From positions 124,001 to 188,000 of the forward strand of contig JALNZV010000002.1 in the NCBI GenBank assembly GCA_023229175.1: DNA of 64,000 nucleotides. Direction: 5' to 3'. Position numbers and translations under genes: made by a program. Source of the stretch: Tissierellaceae bacterium. Its GTDB lineage: Bacteria; Bacillota; Clostridia; Tissierellales; Tissierellaceae. Under the pieces are notes generated by a model. The model had not been told where the DNA came from. It searched no databases and saw only the letters and a program-made list of their open reading frames with translations. Shown one piece after another: positions 35,253 to 43,098 of the stretch; position 1 is the first letter of the stretch, and each line of letters begins with the position of its first letter.

Positions 35253-36379
35253 TATGCAACACCTTCCTTCTCTTTTCCACCGTCTTTTATAACTTTTCCA
35301 TTTCGTGCCAAATCATGCATTTGATTTATGGTCAATCCCTTAAGTCCAAGCCTTTCAATGGTTCTGCCGTCTTCGTAAAAGTCCTTTCCAGTCATTAATG
35401 CAGCAATATTTATGACTGTAGTAATGGCTGGGGTCTTAATTCCCAATTCCTTTGCTATGGATGCCATAGGTATTAAGCTATAGGGCACATCCTCAAATAT
35501 ATACCTAATTTGCAAACCTTTCGGTGCCTGAAGCCCCATATATGCTGGGTTGTTTTGTACTGCCTCATATAGACTATTTCCTTTAGCTCCATAAGTCTCA
35601 TATAGCCAATCTTTGGCAGATAGGGTATCTACTTGAAGGGCATGACCTAATTCCATCCTTTCGCGATCCATTATCTCTATGAAATCCCCTATGGATGGTG
35701 TAATGCCCTCTATATAGTACTCGAAAGGGGCTCCCCTCTCTATATGTCCACTGTTTAATAAAGTTGGTGCAGGATGGAAGATAGCACCATAATTGTTGAT
35801 ACTGGTTTCTAATACGTCTTTTGCCACTGAAAATTGTGGATATGCGGGTTTTAATTGGTTTATTACGTAAGTGATATTTGTCGATGGGATTGATGCCATT
35901 GTTACTTCATTCTTGATTTGAAATACGTGTACGCTGTTTGGAGATGTGGTTCTACAGGCGTATACCAGAGACTGAGCCTCTGCTACGGTAATATTTTTGT
36001 CGCATTTTTCCCGCCTAAGGGTTTCGTATACTTCCAATGCTCCACCTGTACGCCCTGGGTTAAGTACTATGACTTGACCGTCTACCAAATACGGTGCCAT
36101 TTCCACTGCTATTTGGTAATGCCCTATGGCTGGAACCGTAACCATAATCATATCCGCGCCCTCTATGGCATCTTTCATTATGTTGGTTACTTTTTTTAAA
36201 ATCCCTGTACCAGTTATCTCTCCTGTAAGCGAGATAAACGGATTTTCTATAAGGGGTAATATATTGGCCAAGGTTCTATTATATAGACTCACTTCGTATC
36301 CTAACATGGCCAAATATCCTGCCATAGCCATACCTCCGTTGCCAGCTCCTATTATGCTATATTTAAGTTCTTTTTTCAT
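35252..36379 (-). CDS. NAD(P) octopine/nopaline dehydrogenase family protein
   Basis: A 375-residue protein with an N-terminal Rossmann site GAGNGGMAMAGYLAMLGYEV and a C-terminal opine-dehydrogenase domain (NNYGAIFHPAPTLLNSGHIE, YYIEGITPSIGDFIEIMDRE). These enzymes reductively condense, or oxidatively split, an amino acid and a 2-oxoacid. The substrate is unknown here. The start at 36379 follows GGGAGAG; an in-frame ATG 18 nt upstream is less likely. It is the first gene behind the c-di-AMP riboswitch and is translationally coupled to the cobalamin protein. Confidence 0.8.
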   Translation of the reverse strand: MKKELKYSIIGAGNGGMAMAGYLAMLGYEVSLYNRTLANILPLIENPFISLTGEITGTGILKKVTNIMKDAIEGADMIMVTVPAIGHYQIAVEMAPYLVDGQVIVLNPGRTGGALEVYETLRREKCDKNITVAEAQSLVYACRTTSPNSVHVFQIKNEVTMASIPSTNITYVINQLKPAYPQFSVAKDVLETSINNYGAIFHPAPTLLNSGHIERGAPFEYYIEGITPSIGDFIEIMDRERMELGHALQVDTLSAKDWLYETYGAKGNSLYEAVQNNPAYMGLQAPKGLQIRYIFEDVPYSLIPMASIAKELGIKTPAITTVINIAALMTGKDFYEDGRTIERLGLKGLTINQMHDLARNGKVIKDGGKEKEGVA

Positions 36380-36424
36380 ATAATCTCTCCCTTCCAAATA
36401 GTTTTTATGTAAACCTGTTTTTAA

Positions 36425-36612
36425 GTATAAAAAAACTATGGGCTTCCATAGTTCTGATATCAGACTTTACTCTGCCCCCTTTAAATTGCTTACGAGGTTA
36501 GCTGTCGGGTTCGGGCCAAGGGTCTGCCCGTCCTAGTGGATTCACCCCAATTAATCGGTTCCCCCGTTTCTCTACAAGAATTCAGCAATATGTACTTGTT
36601 CGAGACTAGAAA
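36425..36612 (-). promoter_or_regulatory. ydaO/yuaA-type c-di-AMP riboswitch with intrinsic terminator
   Basis: Read on the minus strand the element has the landmarks of the ydaO aptamer: closing stem ATTGCT/AGCAAT (36584-36589 with 36485-36490), CGGGGGAACC, GGGGTGAATCC, then GACAGCTAACCTCGTAAGC. A terminator follows: an 8-bp stem at 36434-36441 with 36446-36453, then a T-run. Known ydaO switches bind c-di-AMP and cause termination. Here the controlled genes are the opine dehydrogenase and cobalamin protein genes downstream, about 55 nt past the terminator. Known targets are mostly cell-wall, potassium and osmolyte genes, so this pair is unusual. Confidence 0.9.
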
Positions 36613-36662
36613 TATTATACCATAATAGACAGAATTATGCAAAAATCTTTTTTATACAAAAA

Positions 36663-36684
36663 TAGACAAGGGAATTTTCCCTTG
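36663..36684 (-). terminator. Terminator of the cdaA-to-VOR run
   Basis: A perfect 22-nt palindrome with T-rich minus-strand flank lies about 20 nt after the oxidoreductase gamma stop. It divides this run from the riboswitch-controlled unit. Confidence 0.8.
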
Positions 36685-36703
36685 TCCTATTTTGTCTTTT
36701 GTC

Positions 36704-37255
36704 TTACTTCATTTGCTCTCTTGCTATTTCTGCACCTTTTTCCATAGCTTCTTTGTTAATTGGCATCAAATGTGCTCTATGCTCTCCAAATACAGCAGTA
36801 AAAGCTTTATCCAATATGGTTTCAGGTTTTACTACCTTTGAAGCCTCTATGAAAGCCCCTAGCATTACCATATTGGCAGTCCTGCTGTTGCCAAGGTCGT
36901 TGGCTACTTCATTGGCAGGTATATAATATACTTCTATGTCATCTCTTGTAGCCTTTTTTTCTATTAATGAAGAGTTGATAAATAGTCTTCCTCCTGGTTT
37001 TACTGAAGATTCGAACTTGTCTAAGGAAGGTAGATTCATTACTATGGCTGTAGTGGATTCTGTAACTACTGGTGATCCTACTGCATCTTCCGAAATGATT
37101 ACACTACAGTTTGCAGTTCCGCCTCTCATTTCTGGTCCATAGGAAGGTAGCCATGATACTGCCTTGTCTTCTGTCATTCCTGAAAAAGTCAAGAGTTGGC
37201 CTAAAGCCATTACGCCTTGTCCGCCAAAGCCAGCAACAACTATTCTTTCTTCCAT
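36704..37255 (-). CDS. 2-oxoacid:ferredoxin oxidoreductase gamma subunit (VOR-type)
   Basis: A 183-residue protein with VVAGFGGQGVMALGQLL, PSYGPEMRGGTANCSVIIS and PSLDKFESSVKPGG, the standard pattern of the gamma subunit. In the complex it helps move electrons from 2-oxoacid decarboxylation to ferredoxin. It is the last of four adjacent subunit genes (order delta, alpha, beta, gamma), 1 nt after beta. Confidence 0.93.
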   Translation of the reverse strand: MEERIVVAGFGGQGVMALGQLLTFSGMTEDKAVSWLPSYGPEMRGGTANCSVIISEDAVGSPVVTESTTAIVMNLPSLDKFESSVKPGGRLFINSSLIEKKATRDDIEVYYIPANEVANDLGNSRTANMVMLGAFIEASKVVKPETILDKAFTAVFGEHRAHLMPINKEAMEKGAEIAREQMK

Positions 37256-37256
37256 T

Positions 37257-38003
37257 TTATTCAGCCTCCTCTGGTCGTCTAAAATTACCTAGTGGATAAT
37301 AAGGTATCATATTGTCTGCTAACCATTTCATTGACTCAGGGGCTGTCATTCCCCAGTTAGTTGGACATGTAGATAGTACCTCTACTATTCCAAAACCTTT
37401 TCCTTCTAATTGTACCTTAAAGGCTTCTATTATGGCTCTTTTTGCCTTTCTTATGTTTCCTGGTGTGTTTACTGCTACCCTCTCTACAAATTTGGCTCCA
37501 TCTATAGTTGCCAATAATTCGCTCATTCTAATGGGCATTCCGCTATGCTCTACAGTTCTACCTTGTGGTGATGTAGTGGTCTTTTGACCTATTAATGTTG
37601 TTGGTGCCATTTGTCCGCCTGTCATGCCGTAGATGGCGTTGTTTACAAATATAGTTGAGATTTTTTCTCCCCTATGAGCTGCGTGCACTATCTCTGCTGT
37701 ACCGATACTTGCTAAATCCCCGTCACCTTGGTAAGTAAATACGAAGTTATCAGGGTGAACCCTTTTAATTCCTGTGGCAACTGCTGGTGCTCTACCGTGG
37801 GCTGCTTCGTGCATGTCACAGTTAAAATATTCGTATGCAAATACAGAACAGCCTACTGGGGCAACGCCTATTGCATTGTCTAAAATTCCAAGCTCCACCA
37901 TGGCCTCTCCTACTAATCTATGGATAATTCCATGGGTACATCCTGGACAATAGTGAGTTTCAACTTCTGTTAAACCTTTTGTTCTCTCAAAAATCACGGC
38001 CAT
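37257..38003 (-). CDS. 2-oxoacid:ferredoxin oxidoreductase beta (TPP) subunit (VOR-type)
   Basis: A 248-residue protein with HYCPGCTHGIIHRL near the N-terminus and the TPP/Mg motif GDGDLASIG...NNAIYGMTGGQ. It binds thiamine pyrophosphate and decarboxylates the 2-oxoacid. Its stop/start overlap with alpha and gamma indicates coupled translation. Branched-chain specificity is inferred from the VorB-like alpha subunit and from the neighbouring buk/ptb genes. Confidence 0.94.
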   Translation of the reverse strand: MAVIFERTKGLTEVETHYCPGCTHGIIHRLVGEAMVELGILDNAIGVAPVGCSVFAYEYFNCDMHEAAHGRAPAVATGIKRVHPDNFVFTYQGDGDLASIGTAEIVHAAHRGEKISTIFVNNAIYGMTGGQMAPTTLIGQKTTTSPQGRTVEHSGMPIRMSELLATIDGAKFVERVAVNTPGNIRKAKRAIIEAFKVQLEGKGFGIVEVLSTCPTNWGMTAPESMKWLADNMIPYYPLGNFRRPEEAE

Positions 38004-39064
38004 TACTTCTCACCTCCGAGGATTTTCTTAATATTTTCAATGAATTCTTCTGGTGTCGGTGACATTCCACCCGTTCTACCGTAAAAATGAACTGGATACT
38101 TGCCTTCAACTGCGATTTTTACGTCGTCTATCATTTGTCCTGTGTTCATTTCTGCCGTCAATACTGCCTTGCAGTTTGGATTTATTTTCTTAAATTCGTC
38201 ATAGGGATACGGCCATAATGTTATCGGTCTTATGAGTCCTATTTTATAGCCTTCTTCTTCTAATTTTGCTATGGCAGTTTTTGCAATTCTCGCTGTTGTA
38301 CCATAGGCTGCAATGACTAATTCTGCATCTTCTATATTATAAGATTCTACTTTTACTTCGTTTTGTTTTATTAAATCGTATTTTGCTTGCAGTCTGATAT
38401 TGTGTTGTTCTAGATCCTCTGGGTTAATATATAGAGAGTTTATAATATTTCTTTCTCTCTCCCCATTGGTCCCTGTTGTAGCCCAGTCTTTTTCTGCCAA
38501 TTCTCTCCTGACTGGAGTTTTGAATTCTACTGGTTCCATCATTTGCCCTATCATACCATCCCCTGCAATCATTACAGGGTTCCTATATTGGTCGGCTACA
38601 TCGAAGCCTTCAATAATAAGGTCTACCATTTCTTGTACATCCGATGGAGCATATACTACTAATCTGTAGTCTCCATTACCTCCACCTCTTGTGGCTTGGA
38701 AGTAGTCTGTTTGTGATGGTTGGATACTGCCTAGTCCAGGACCGCCTCTCATTATATTTACTATTAAACATGGCAGTTCTGCTCCTGCTATATAGGAGAT
38801 ACCTTCTTGTTTTAAAGACATACCTGGACTTGACGAAGACGTCATTACCCTTGCTCCTGAGCCTGCTGCTCCGTATACCATATTTATTGCTGCAACTTCG
38901 GATTCTGCCTGTAGGTATACTCCTCCTACCTTTGGCAATTCCCTAGCCATGTATTCTGGTAATTCTGATTGGGGTGTAATAGGATAACCAAAGAAGTATC
39001 TACATCCAGCTTGAATAGCTGCAGCTCCTATGGCCTCATTCCCCTTCATGAGAATTTTTGACAC
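38003..39064 (-). CDS. vorB: 2-oxoisovalerate ferredoxin oxidoreductase alpha subunit (VorB-like)
   Basis: A 353-residue alpha subunit with GNEAIGAAAIQAGCRYFFGYPITPQSE split over the first 30 residues, ESEVAAINMVYGAAGSGARV, SSSSPGMSLKQEGISY and MRGGPGLGSIQPSQTDY. This pattern fits the VorB group that oxidises branched-chain 2-oxoacids to acyl-CoA; other 2-oxoacids cannot be excluded. It is 20 nt after the ferredoxin-like delta gene. Confidence 0.9.
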   Translation of the reverse strand: MSKILMKGNEAIGAAAIQAGCRYFFGYPITPQSELPEYMARELPKVGGVYLQAESEVAAINMVYGAAGSGARVMTSSSSPGMSLKQEGISYIAGAELPCLIVNIMRGGPGLGSIQPSQTDYFQATRGGGNGDYRLVVYAPSDVQEMVDLIIEGFDVADQYRNPVMIAGDGMIGQMMEPVEFKTPVRRELAEKDWATTGTNGERERNIINSLYINPEDLEQHNIRLQAKYDLIKQNEVKVESYNIEDAELVIAAYGTTARIAKTAIAKLEEEGYKIGLIRPITLWPYPYDEFKKINPNCKAVLTAEMNTGQMIDDVKIAVEGKYPVHFYGRTGGMSPTPEEFIENIKKILGGEK

Positions 39065-39084
39065 ATTAATCCCTCCTTAATTTA

Positions 39085-39300
39085 TTAAAATCTTTCTACA
39101 GTAATTACTAGGTCTGGACAAACCATTGCACAGTTTGCACAGCCTATACATTTATCCATTTCTACAACAGTTGCTGGGTGATATCCTTTTTTATTTATTC
39201 TAGTCTTGTCCATAAATATTATATCGACTGGACATACAGTGGTACAAAGTTCACATCCTTTACAAATGTCTTCTTTGAATTCAACTCTTCCTTTTGCCAT
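39085..39300 (-). CDS. 2-oxoacid:ferredoxin oxidoreductase delta (2x[4Fe-4S]) subunit
   Basis: A 71-residue ferredoxin-like protein with two clusters: CKGCELCTTVCPVDI (residues 13-27) and CIGCANCAMVCPDLV. It passes electrons from the TPP centre to soluble ferredoxin. First gene of the four-subunit set. Confidence 0.95.
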   Translation of the reverse strand: MAKGRVEFKEDICKGCELCTTVCPVDIIFMDKTRINKKGYHPATVVEMDKCIGCANCAMVCPDLVITVERF

Positions 39301-39338
39301 TTTTACCCTCCTTACTAGCTAATAAGCCAATGTAATTA

Positions 39339-40013
39339 CTATAACATCCACTCATCTCTTAAAAATAATTTAATCGGTAGAATCTCTCCCTTTAAATCCG
39401 ACGGAAGTTCAGGTATGATGCTCTCTAATGCAGAAACGTATTTTAGCTCTATTCCTGTTTTTTCCTCTACTTCTAGGGCTAATTTCTGCCCTCTGAGAAT
39501 ATCTTCTACTGTAGTTGCCTTTAATAGATGGGTATTGTTGACTAATCCTGTGACCTTGGCCCTTGATACGTCCTCAATTTTTTTCATATACTCTAGAACT
39601 TTATCTACGGTTTGGGTTTCGGCCCTGTTGGCATTTAAGATGAAAAACATATCGTATTTTCCATCTACGAAGTAATCTACATACCTTCCCAAGGCTCTAG
39701 CCCCTACTTGATCCCCTCCTACGTCCAGTATTAAATCATAGGATGAATCTTGTAATGGGGCGTATACTTCTGCCGATATTGATGGCACCTCTATGGCAGG
39801 GGTATTGACTTGGCTGCCTATGACCTTTATTCCCAGTCCTTCAAGCTCTTTTGCCTTTTCTCTGGATCTAAAATACATATTTACTACATCTAAGTCGGCC
39901 AGTGCGACCTTCCTCCCCATTTCAGCCAATCTTACTGCATAATTTACGCTAAATTCAGACTTGCCACTTCCATAATGCCCTATTATTACTCTAATTCTCT
40001 TGTCTTCTAACAT
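39339..40013 (-). CDS. P-loop ATPase of the fermentation operon, function unknown
   Basis: About 224 residues. Walker A is IGHYGSGKSEFSVNYAVRLA and ADLDVVNMYFRSRE and LDVGGDQVGARALG follow, as in SIMIBI/ParA-like NTPases. It looks like a maturation or metallochaperone-type ATPase, but there is no partner motif to prove this. I use ATG 40013, 9 nt after AGGGTTGG; a TTG at 40022 is possible. It lies between the second butyrate kinase and the VOR genes, so it likely serves one of those enzymes. Confidence 0.65.
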   Translation of the reverse strand: MLEDKRIRVIIGHYGSGKSEFSVNYAVRLAEMGRKVALADLDVVNMYFRSREKAKELEGLGIKVIGSQVNTPAIEVPSISAEVYAPLQDSSYDLILDVGGDQVGARALGRYVDYFVDGKYDMFFILNANRAETQTVDKVLEYMKKIEDVSRAKVTGLVNNTHLLKATTVEDILRGQKLALEVEEKTGIELKYVSALESIIPELPSDLKGEILPIKLFLRDEWML

Positions 40014-40024
40014 TTTATCCAACC

Positions 40025-41089
40025 CTAATTATATATTTTCGCTTCTTCTTCTCCTCTTAGTACCCTTAGGCCGCCTTCTGCTAAGGCAGTTAATTCGTCC
40101 TCACCGGGATATACTGTAACTGGCCCTATGAAACTTACCCTTTCTTCTATCCACGAAGTGAACACCTTGTCGTATGCTATGCCTCCAGTAATGATAATGC
40201 CATCGACTTTGCCCTTTAATACGGCTGCAGATGCGCCTATTTCTTTTGCTACTTGATATGCCATAGCGTAGTATATCAATTTTGCGTATTGGTCGCCATC
40301 TTTTATTCTGTCTTCTACTTCTCTGGCGTCGTTTGTATTTAAATATGATACTATACCGCCATTTCCCTTTAGCATTTTCTTAACTTCTTCTTTTGTATAT
40401 TCCCCTGAAAAACATATATTTACTATATCTCCCACCGGTAGGGAACCTGCTCTCTCCGGCGAAAAAGGTCCTTCTCCATCTAAGGCATTTGGCACATCTA
40501 TGACCCTTCCTTTTTCATGGGTGCCTACAGATACTCCGCCTCCCAGATGAGCTACTATTAAATTTAAATCTTCGTATTTTCGGTCTATAGCTTTTGCATA
40601 CTTTCTAGCTACTGCTTTTTGGTTTAAGGCGTGGAATATGCTTTTTCTCTCTATTTCCTTTAGGCCAGAAATCCTAGCTACATCTTGCATTTCGTCAACT
40701 ACTACAGGGTCAACTATGAAGGATTTTTTGTCTATGGCCTTGGATATTTCATAAGCCAATATGCCTCCCAAATTAGATGCGTGCTCTCCCAAAAGCCCTG
40801 CTTTTAAGTCTTCCAGCATTCTGTCATTTACTTCGTAGGTCCCACCTTCTATGGGATTTAAAAGTCCCCCTCTACCTACCACTCCGTCTAAAGACTCTAA
40901 GGCTATGTTGTTCTTTTCCAATGCGTTTAATATTATATTTTTTCGAAATTCATATTGATCGTAAATCTTATCAAATGAACATATTTCTTCAGTTGTATGG
41001 CGTAGAGTTTCTTCAAATGCGATATTCTCATCTTCAAAAACTGCTATTTTTGTTGACGTAGATCCTGGATTTATAATTAATAGTCTAAT
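40025..41089 (-). CDS. buk: Butyrate kinase paralog with apparent ATT start codon
   Basis: The full frame gives 354 residues and starts IRLLIINPGSTSTKIAVFED, the acetate/butyrate-kinase phosphate loop that aligns with MERKYVLAINPGSTSTKVSL of the paralog at 41997. Other family segments are VVGRGGLLNPIEGGTYEVND, HLGGGVSVGTHEKGRV, SPERAGSLPVGDI and GIIITGGIAYDKVF. It makes ATP and an acid from acyl phosphate. No ATG, GTG or TTG occurs in frame before residue 55, but AGGAGGG lies 7 nt before an ATT at 41089. Starting at the first ATG (40921) would delete the phosphate-binding loop. The ptb stop codon lies within the SD. ATT starts are known for infC and pcnB. Confidence 0.85.
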   Translation of the reverse strand: MRLLIINPGSTSTKIAVFEDENIAFEETLRHTTEEICSFDKIYDQYEFRKNIILNALEKNNIALESLDGVVGRGGLLNPIEGGTYEVNDRMLEDLKAGLLGEHASNLGGILAYEISKAIDKKSFIVDPVVVDEMQDVARISGLKEIERKSIFHALNQKAVARKYAKAIDRKYEDLNLIVAHLGGGVSVGTHEKGRVIDVPNALDGEGPFSPERAGSLPVGDIVNICFSGEYTKEEVKKMLKGNGGIVSYLNTNDAREVEDRIKDGDQYAKLIYYAMAYQVAKEIGASAAVLKGKVDGIIITGGIAYDKVFTSWIEERVSFIGPVTVYPGEDELTALAEGGLRVLRGEEEAKIYN

Positions 41090-41101
41090 TGTTTTTCCCT
41101 C

Positions 41102-42004
41102 CTATTTCGACGCCATTAGTACTCCTAAGGCTATTGAATTTAATTTTGCTTCTTCGTTGTCAGCCCTGGATGTAAGTATTATTGGAGCTTTTGTCCCCAA
41201 TATTAGGCCTGCTGACTTTGCATTCCCTAAAAATGTCAATGCTTTGTATAATGCATTCCCTGCGTCTATGTTGGGAGCTAGTATTATATCTGCTTCCCCT
41301 GCTACTTCGCTGTCCACTCCTTTTAGTCTTGCAGATTCCTTAGATACAATATTGTCTAAGGCAAAAGGTCCATCTACTATACATCCTGTTATTTCCCCTT
41401 TTTTGTACATATCAGTCAATTCCTTTGCATGTACTGTAGCTTCCATCTTTGGAGAAACTTTTTCCTTTGATGCCAATACTGCCACTTTTGGCATCTCAAT
41501 ATCTAAGGATTTTGCCAATGCAACAGCATTTTCTAATATCTCCTTCTTTTGATTCAAATCAGGCTGTATATTCATAGCTGCATCTGTAACCATAAAGACC
41601 TTGTGGTAAGTAGCTATGTCAAATATTGCCACATGGGATATTATTTTTCCAGCCCTTAGTCCAATTTCCTTGTCTAGGACTTGTTTCATTATTATAGATG
41701 TGTCTATCAGACCTTTCATCAGTACATCTGCCTTGCCGCTGCTGACTAAACTGGTGGCTGTCCTACAGGCCTCAACTTTGTCCTCTTCGTGGATTATCTC
41801 TACGTTTGATAAGTCGAATCCTATATCCTTTGCTAATACTTCAATGGCATTTCTATCTCCCGTCAATATAGGCTCGGATATTCCAAGTTCTGTTGCCTTC
41901 ATGACGGCAGACAGTACATCTCTATCCTGAGCAACAGCTACCGATACCTTTTTAGGTCCTCTAGACCTAGCTAACTCCAACAAATCTTCAAACGACTTAG
42001 CCAT
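41102..42004 (-). CDS. ptb: Phosphate butyryltransferase
   Basis: A 300-residue phosphotransacylase of the Ptb type: MAKSFEDLLELARSRGPKKV, GKADVLMKGLIDTSIIMK, VFMVTDAAMNIQPDLNQK, GPFALDNIVSKESA and ADIILAPNIDAGNALYKALT. It exchanges CoA of butyryl- or branched acyl-CoA for phosphate, giving the substrate of the flanking kinases. Its ATG overlaps the stop of the upstream buk by 8 nt. Confidence 0.96.
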   Translation of the reverse strand: MAKSFEDLLELARSRGPKKVSVAVAQDRDVLSAVMKATELGISEPILTGDRNAIEVLAKDIGFDLSNVEIIHEEDKVEACRTATSLVSSGKADVLMKGLIDTSIIMKQVLDKEIGLRAGKIISHVAIFDIATYHKVFMVTDAAMNIQPDLNQKKEILENAVALAKSLDIEMPKVAVLASKEKVSPKMEATVHAKELTDMYKKGEITGCIVDGPFALDNIVSKESARLKGVDSEVAGEADIILAPNIDAGNALYKALTFLGNAKSAGLILGTKAPIILTSRADNEEAKLNSIALGVLMASK

Positions 42005-43088
42005 TTATATTCACCTCCTTCTCATATATTTTTGCTTCTTCTACACCATTTATTATTCTAAGTGCACCTTTATTTAGTGCATCCATCTCATCTTCACCTG
42101 GGTAGACTATTATATCTCCTATGAAATTTATCATATCGCTTATTCTTTCCACTAGATATTTGGAGTTGGCTAGTCCACCTGTAAGTATGATATTGTCCAC
42201 TTTGCCAAATAGTACTGTGGAGTAGGCACCTATTTCCTTGCCAATTTGATATGCCATGGCATCGTATACCGTCTTTGCGTATTTATCTCCGTCTTCTATT
42301 CTCTTTTCTATTTCTCTCCCATCCACGGTACCTAAATAGGAATACAGGCCTCCTACACCTTGGATTTTAAGCTTCATTTCTTTCAATGTGTATTTACCTG
42401 AAAAACACATCTCAGCCACATCTCCCACGGGAAGTCCCCCAGATCTTTCTGGAGAAAATGGTCCCATGTCCTTGGCGTTATTTACGTCTAAGATTTTTCC
42501 CTTTTCTATGGCAGCAATGGATATTCCCCCACCCATATGGCATACTAATAAATTTAGGTCACCTATTTCTTTACCTAATTCCTTTGCCCTCCTATGGGAG
42601 ACAGCTTTAATATTTAAGGCATGGGATAAAGATTTTCTAGGAACTCCCTTTAACCCCGATATTCTAGATACTTCGTGAAACTCGTCTACTGCTACAGGGT
42701 CTACGATATAAGCAGCTATACCTTCTTCATCTCCTATACCCTTTGCCAACATCCCTCCTAGGTTCGAAGCATGTTCACCTTGGATGCCAACCTTTAGGTC
42801 ATCTATCATCCTAGAAGTAACTAGATAAGTGCCACCAGGCATAGATCTAAGAAGTCCACCTCTGCCAACCACAGCCAGTAATGTATCTGTTTTTATGTCT
42901 TCTTTATGAAACCAACCTTTGATAAGTCTTAATCTGTAGTCGTACTGTTCTGCAATTTTATCGAATTTTTCAATATCATCCTTGTTGTGGTCGATTCTAA
43001 ATGTCTTTACTTCATCTTCTCCTTCAAATAATGATACTTTTGTAGATGTAGATCCTGGATTTATGGCTAGTACGTATTTTCTTTCCAT
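41997..43088 (-). CDS. buk: Butyrate kinase
   Basis: A 363-residue ASKHA-fold kinase: AINPGSTSTKVSLFEG, VVGRGGLLRSMPGGTYLVTS, CHMGGGISIAAIEKGKIL, GPFSPERSGGLPVGDV and NIILTGGLANSKYL. It converts acyl phosphate and ADP to the acid and ATP. It is 11 nt downstream of cdaR and overlaps ptb, so c-di-AMP synthesis genes and energy-conserving acyl kinases appear in one run. A second kinase follows ptb. Confidence 0.96.
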   Translation of the reverse strand: MERKYVLAINPGSTSTKVSLFEGEDEVKTFRIDHNKDDIEKFDKIAEQYDYRLRLIKGWFHKEDIKTDTLLAVVGRGGLLRSMPGGTYLVTSRMIDDLKVGIQGEHASNLGGMLAKGIGDEEGIAAYIVDPVAVDEFHEVSRISGLKGVPRKSLSHALNIKAVSHRRAKELGKEIGDLNLLVCHMGGGISIAAIEKGKILDVNNAKDMGPFSPERSGGLPVGDVAEMCFSGKYTLKEMKLKIQGVGGLYSYLGTVDGREIEKRIEDGDKYAKTVYDAMAYQIGKEIGAYSTVLFGKVDNIILTGGLANSKYLVERISDMINFIGDIIVYPGEDEMDALNKGALRIINGVEEAKIYEKEVNING

Positions 43089-43098
43089 ATTTTCCTCC

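Noticed and set aside
36425..36612. T-box or SAM riboswitch
   Set aside because: No specifier loop or T-box bulge and no SAM core; the GACAGCTAACCTCGTAAGC end and GGGGTGAATCC segment fit ydaO.
40025..40921. Second butyrate kinase as an N-terminally truncated pseudogene
   Set aside because: The missing N-terminus is fully encoded in frame upstream with a proper SD and an ATT start.
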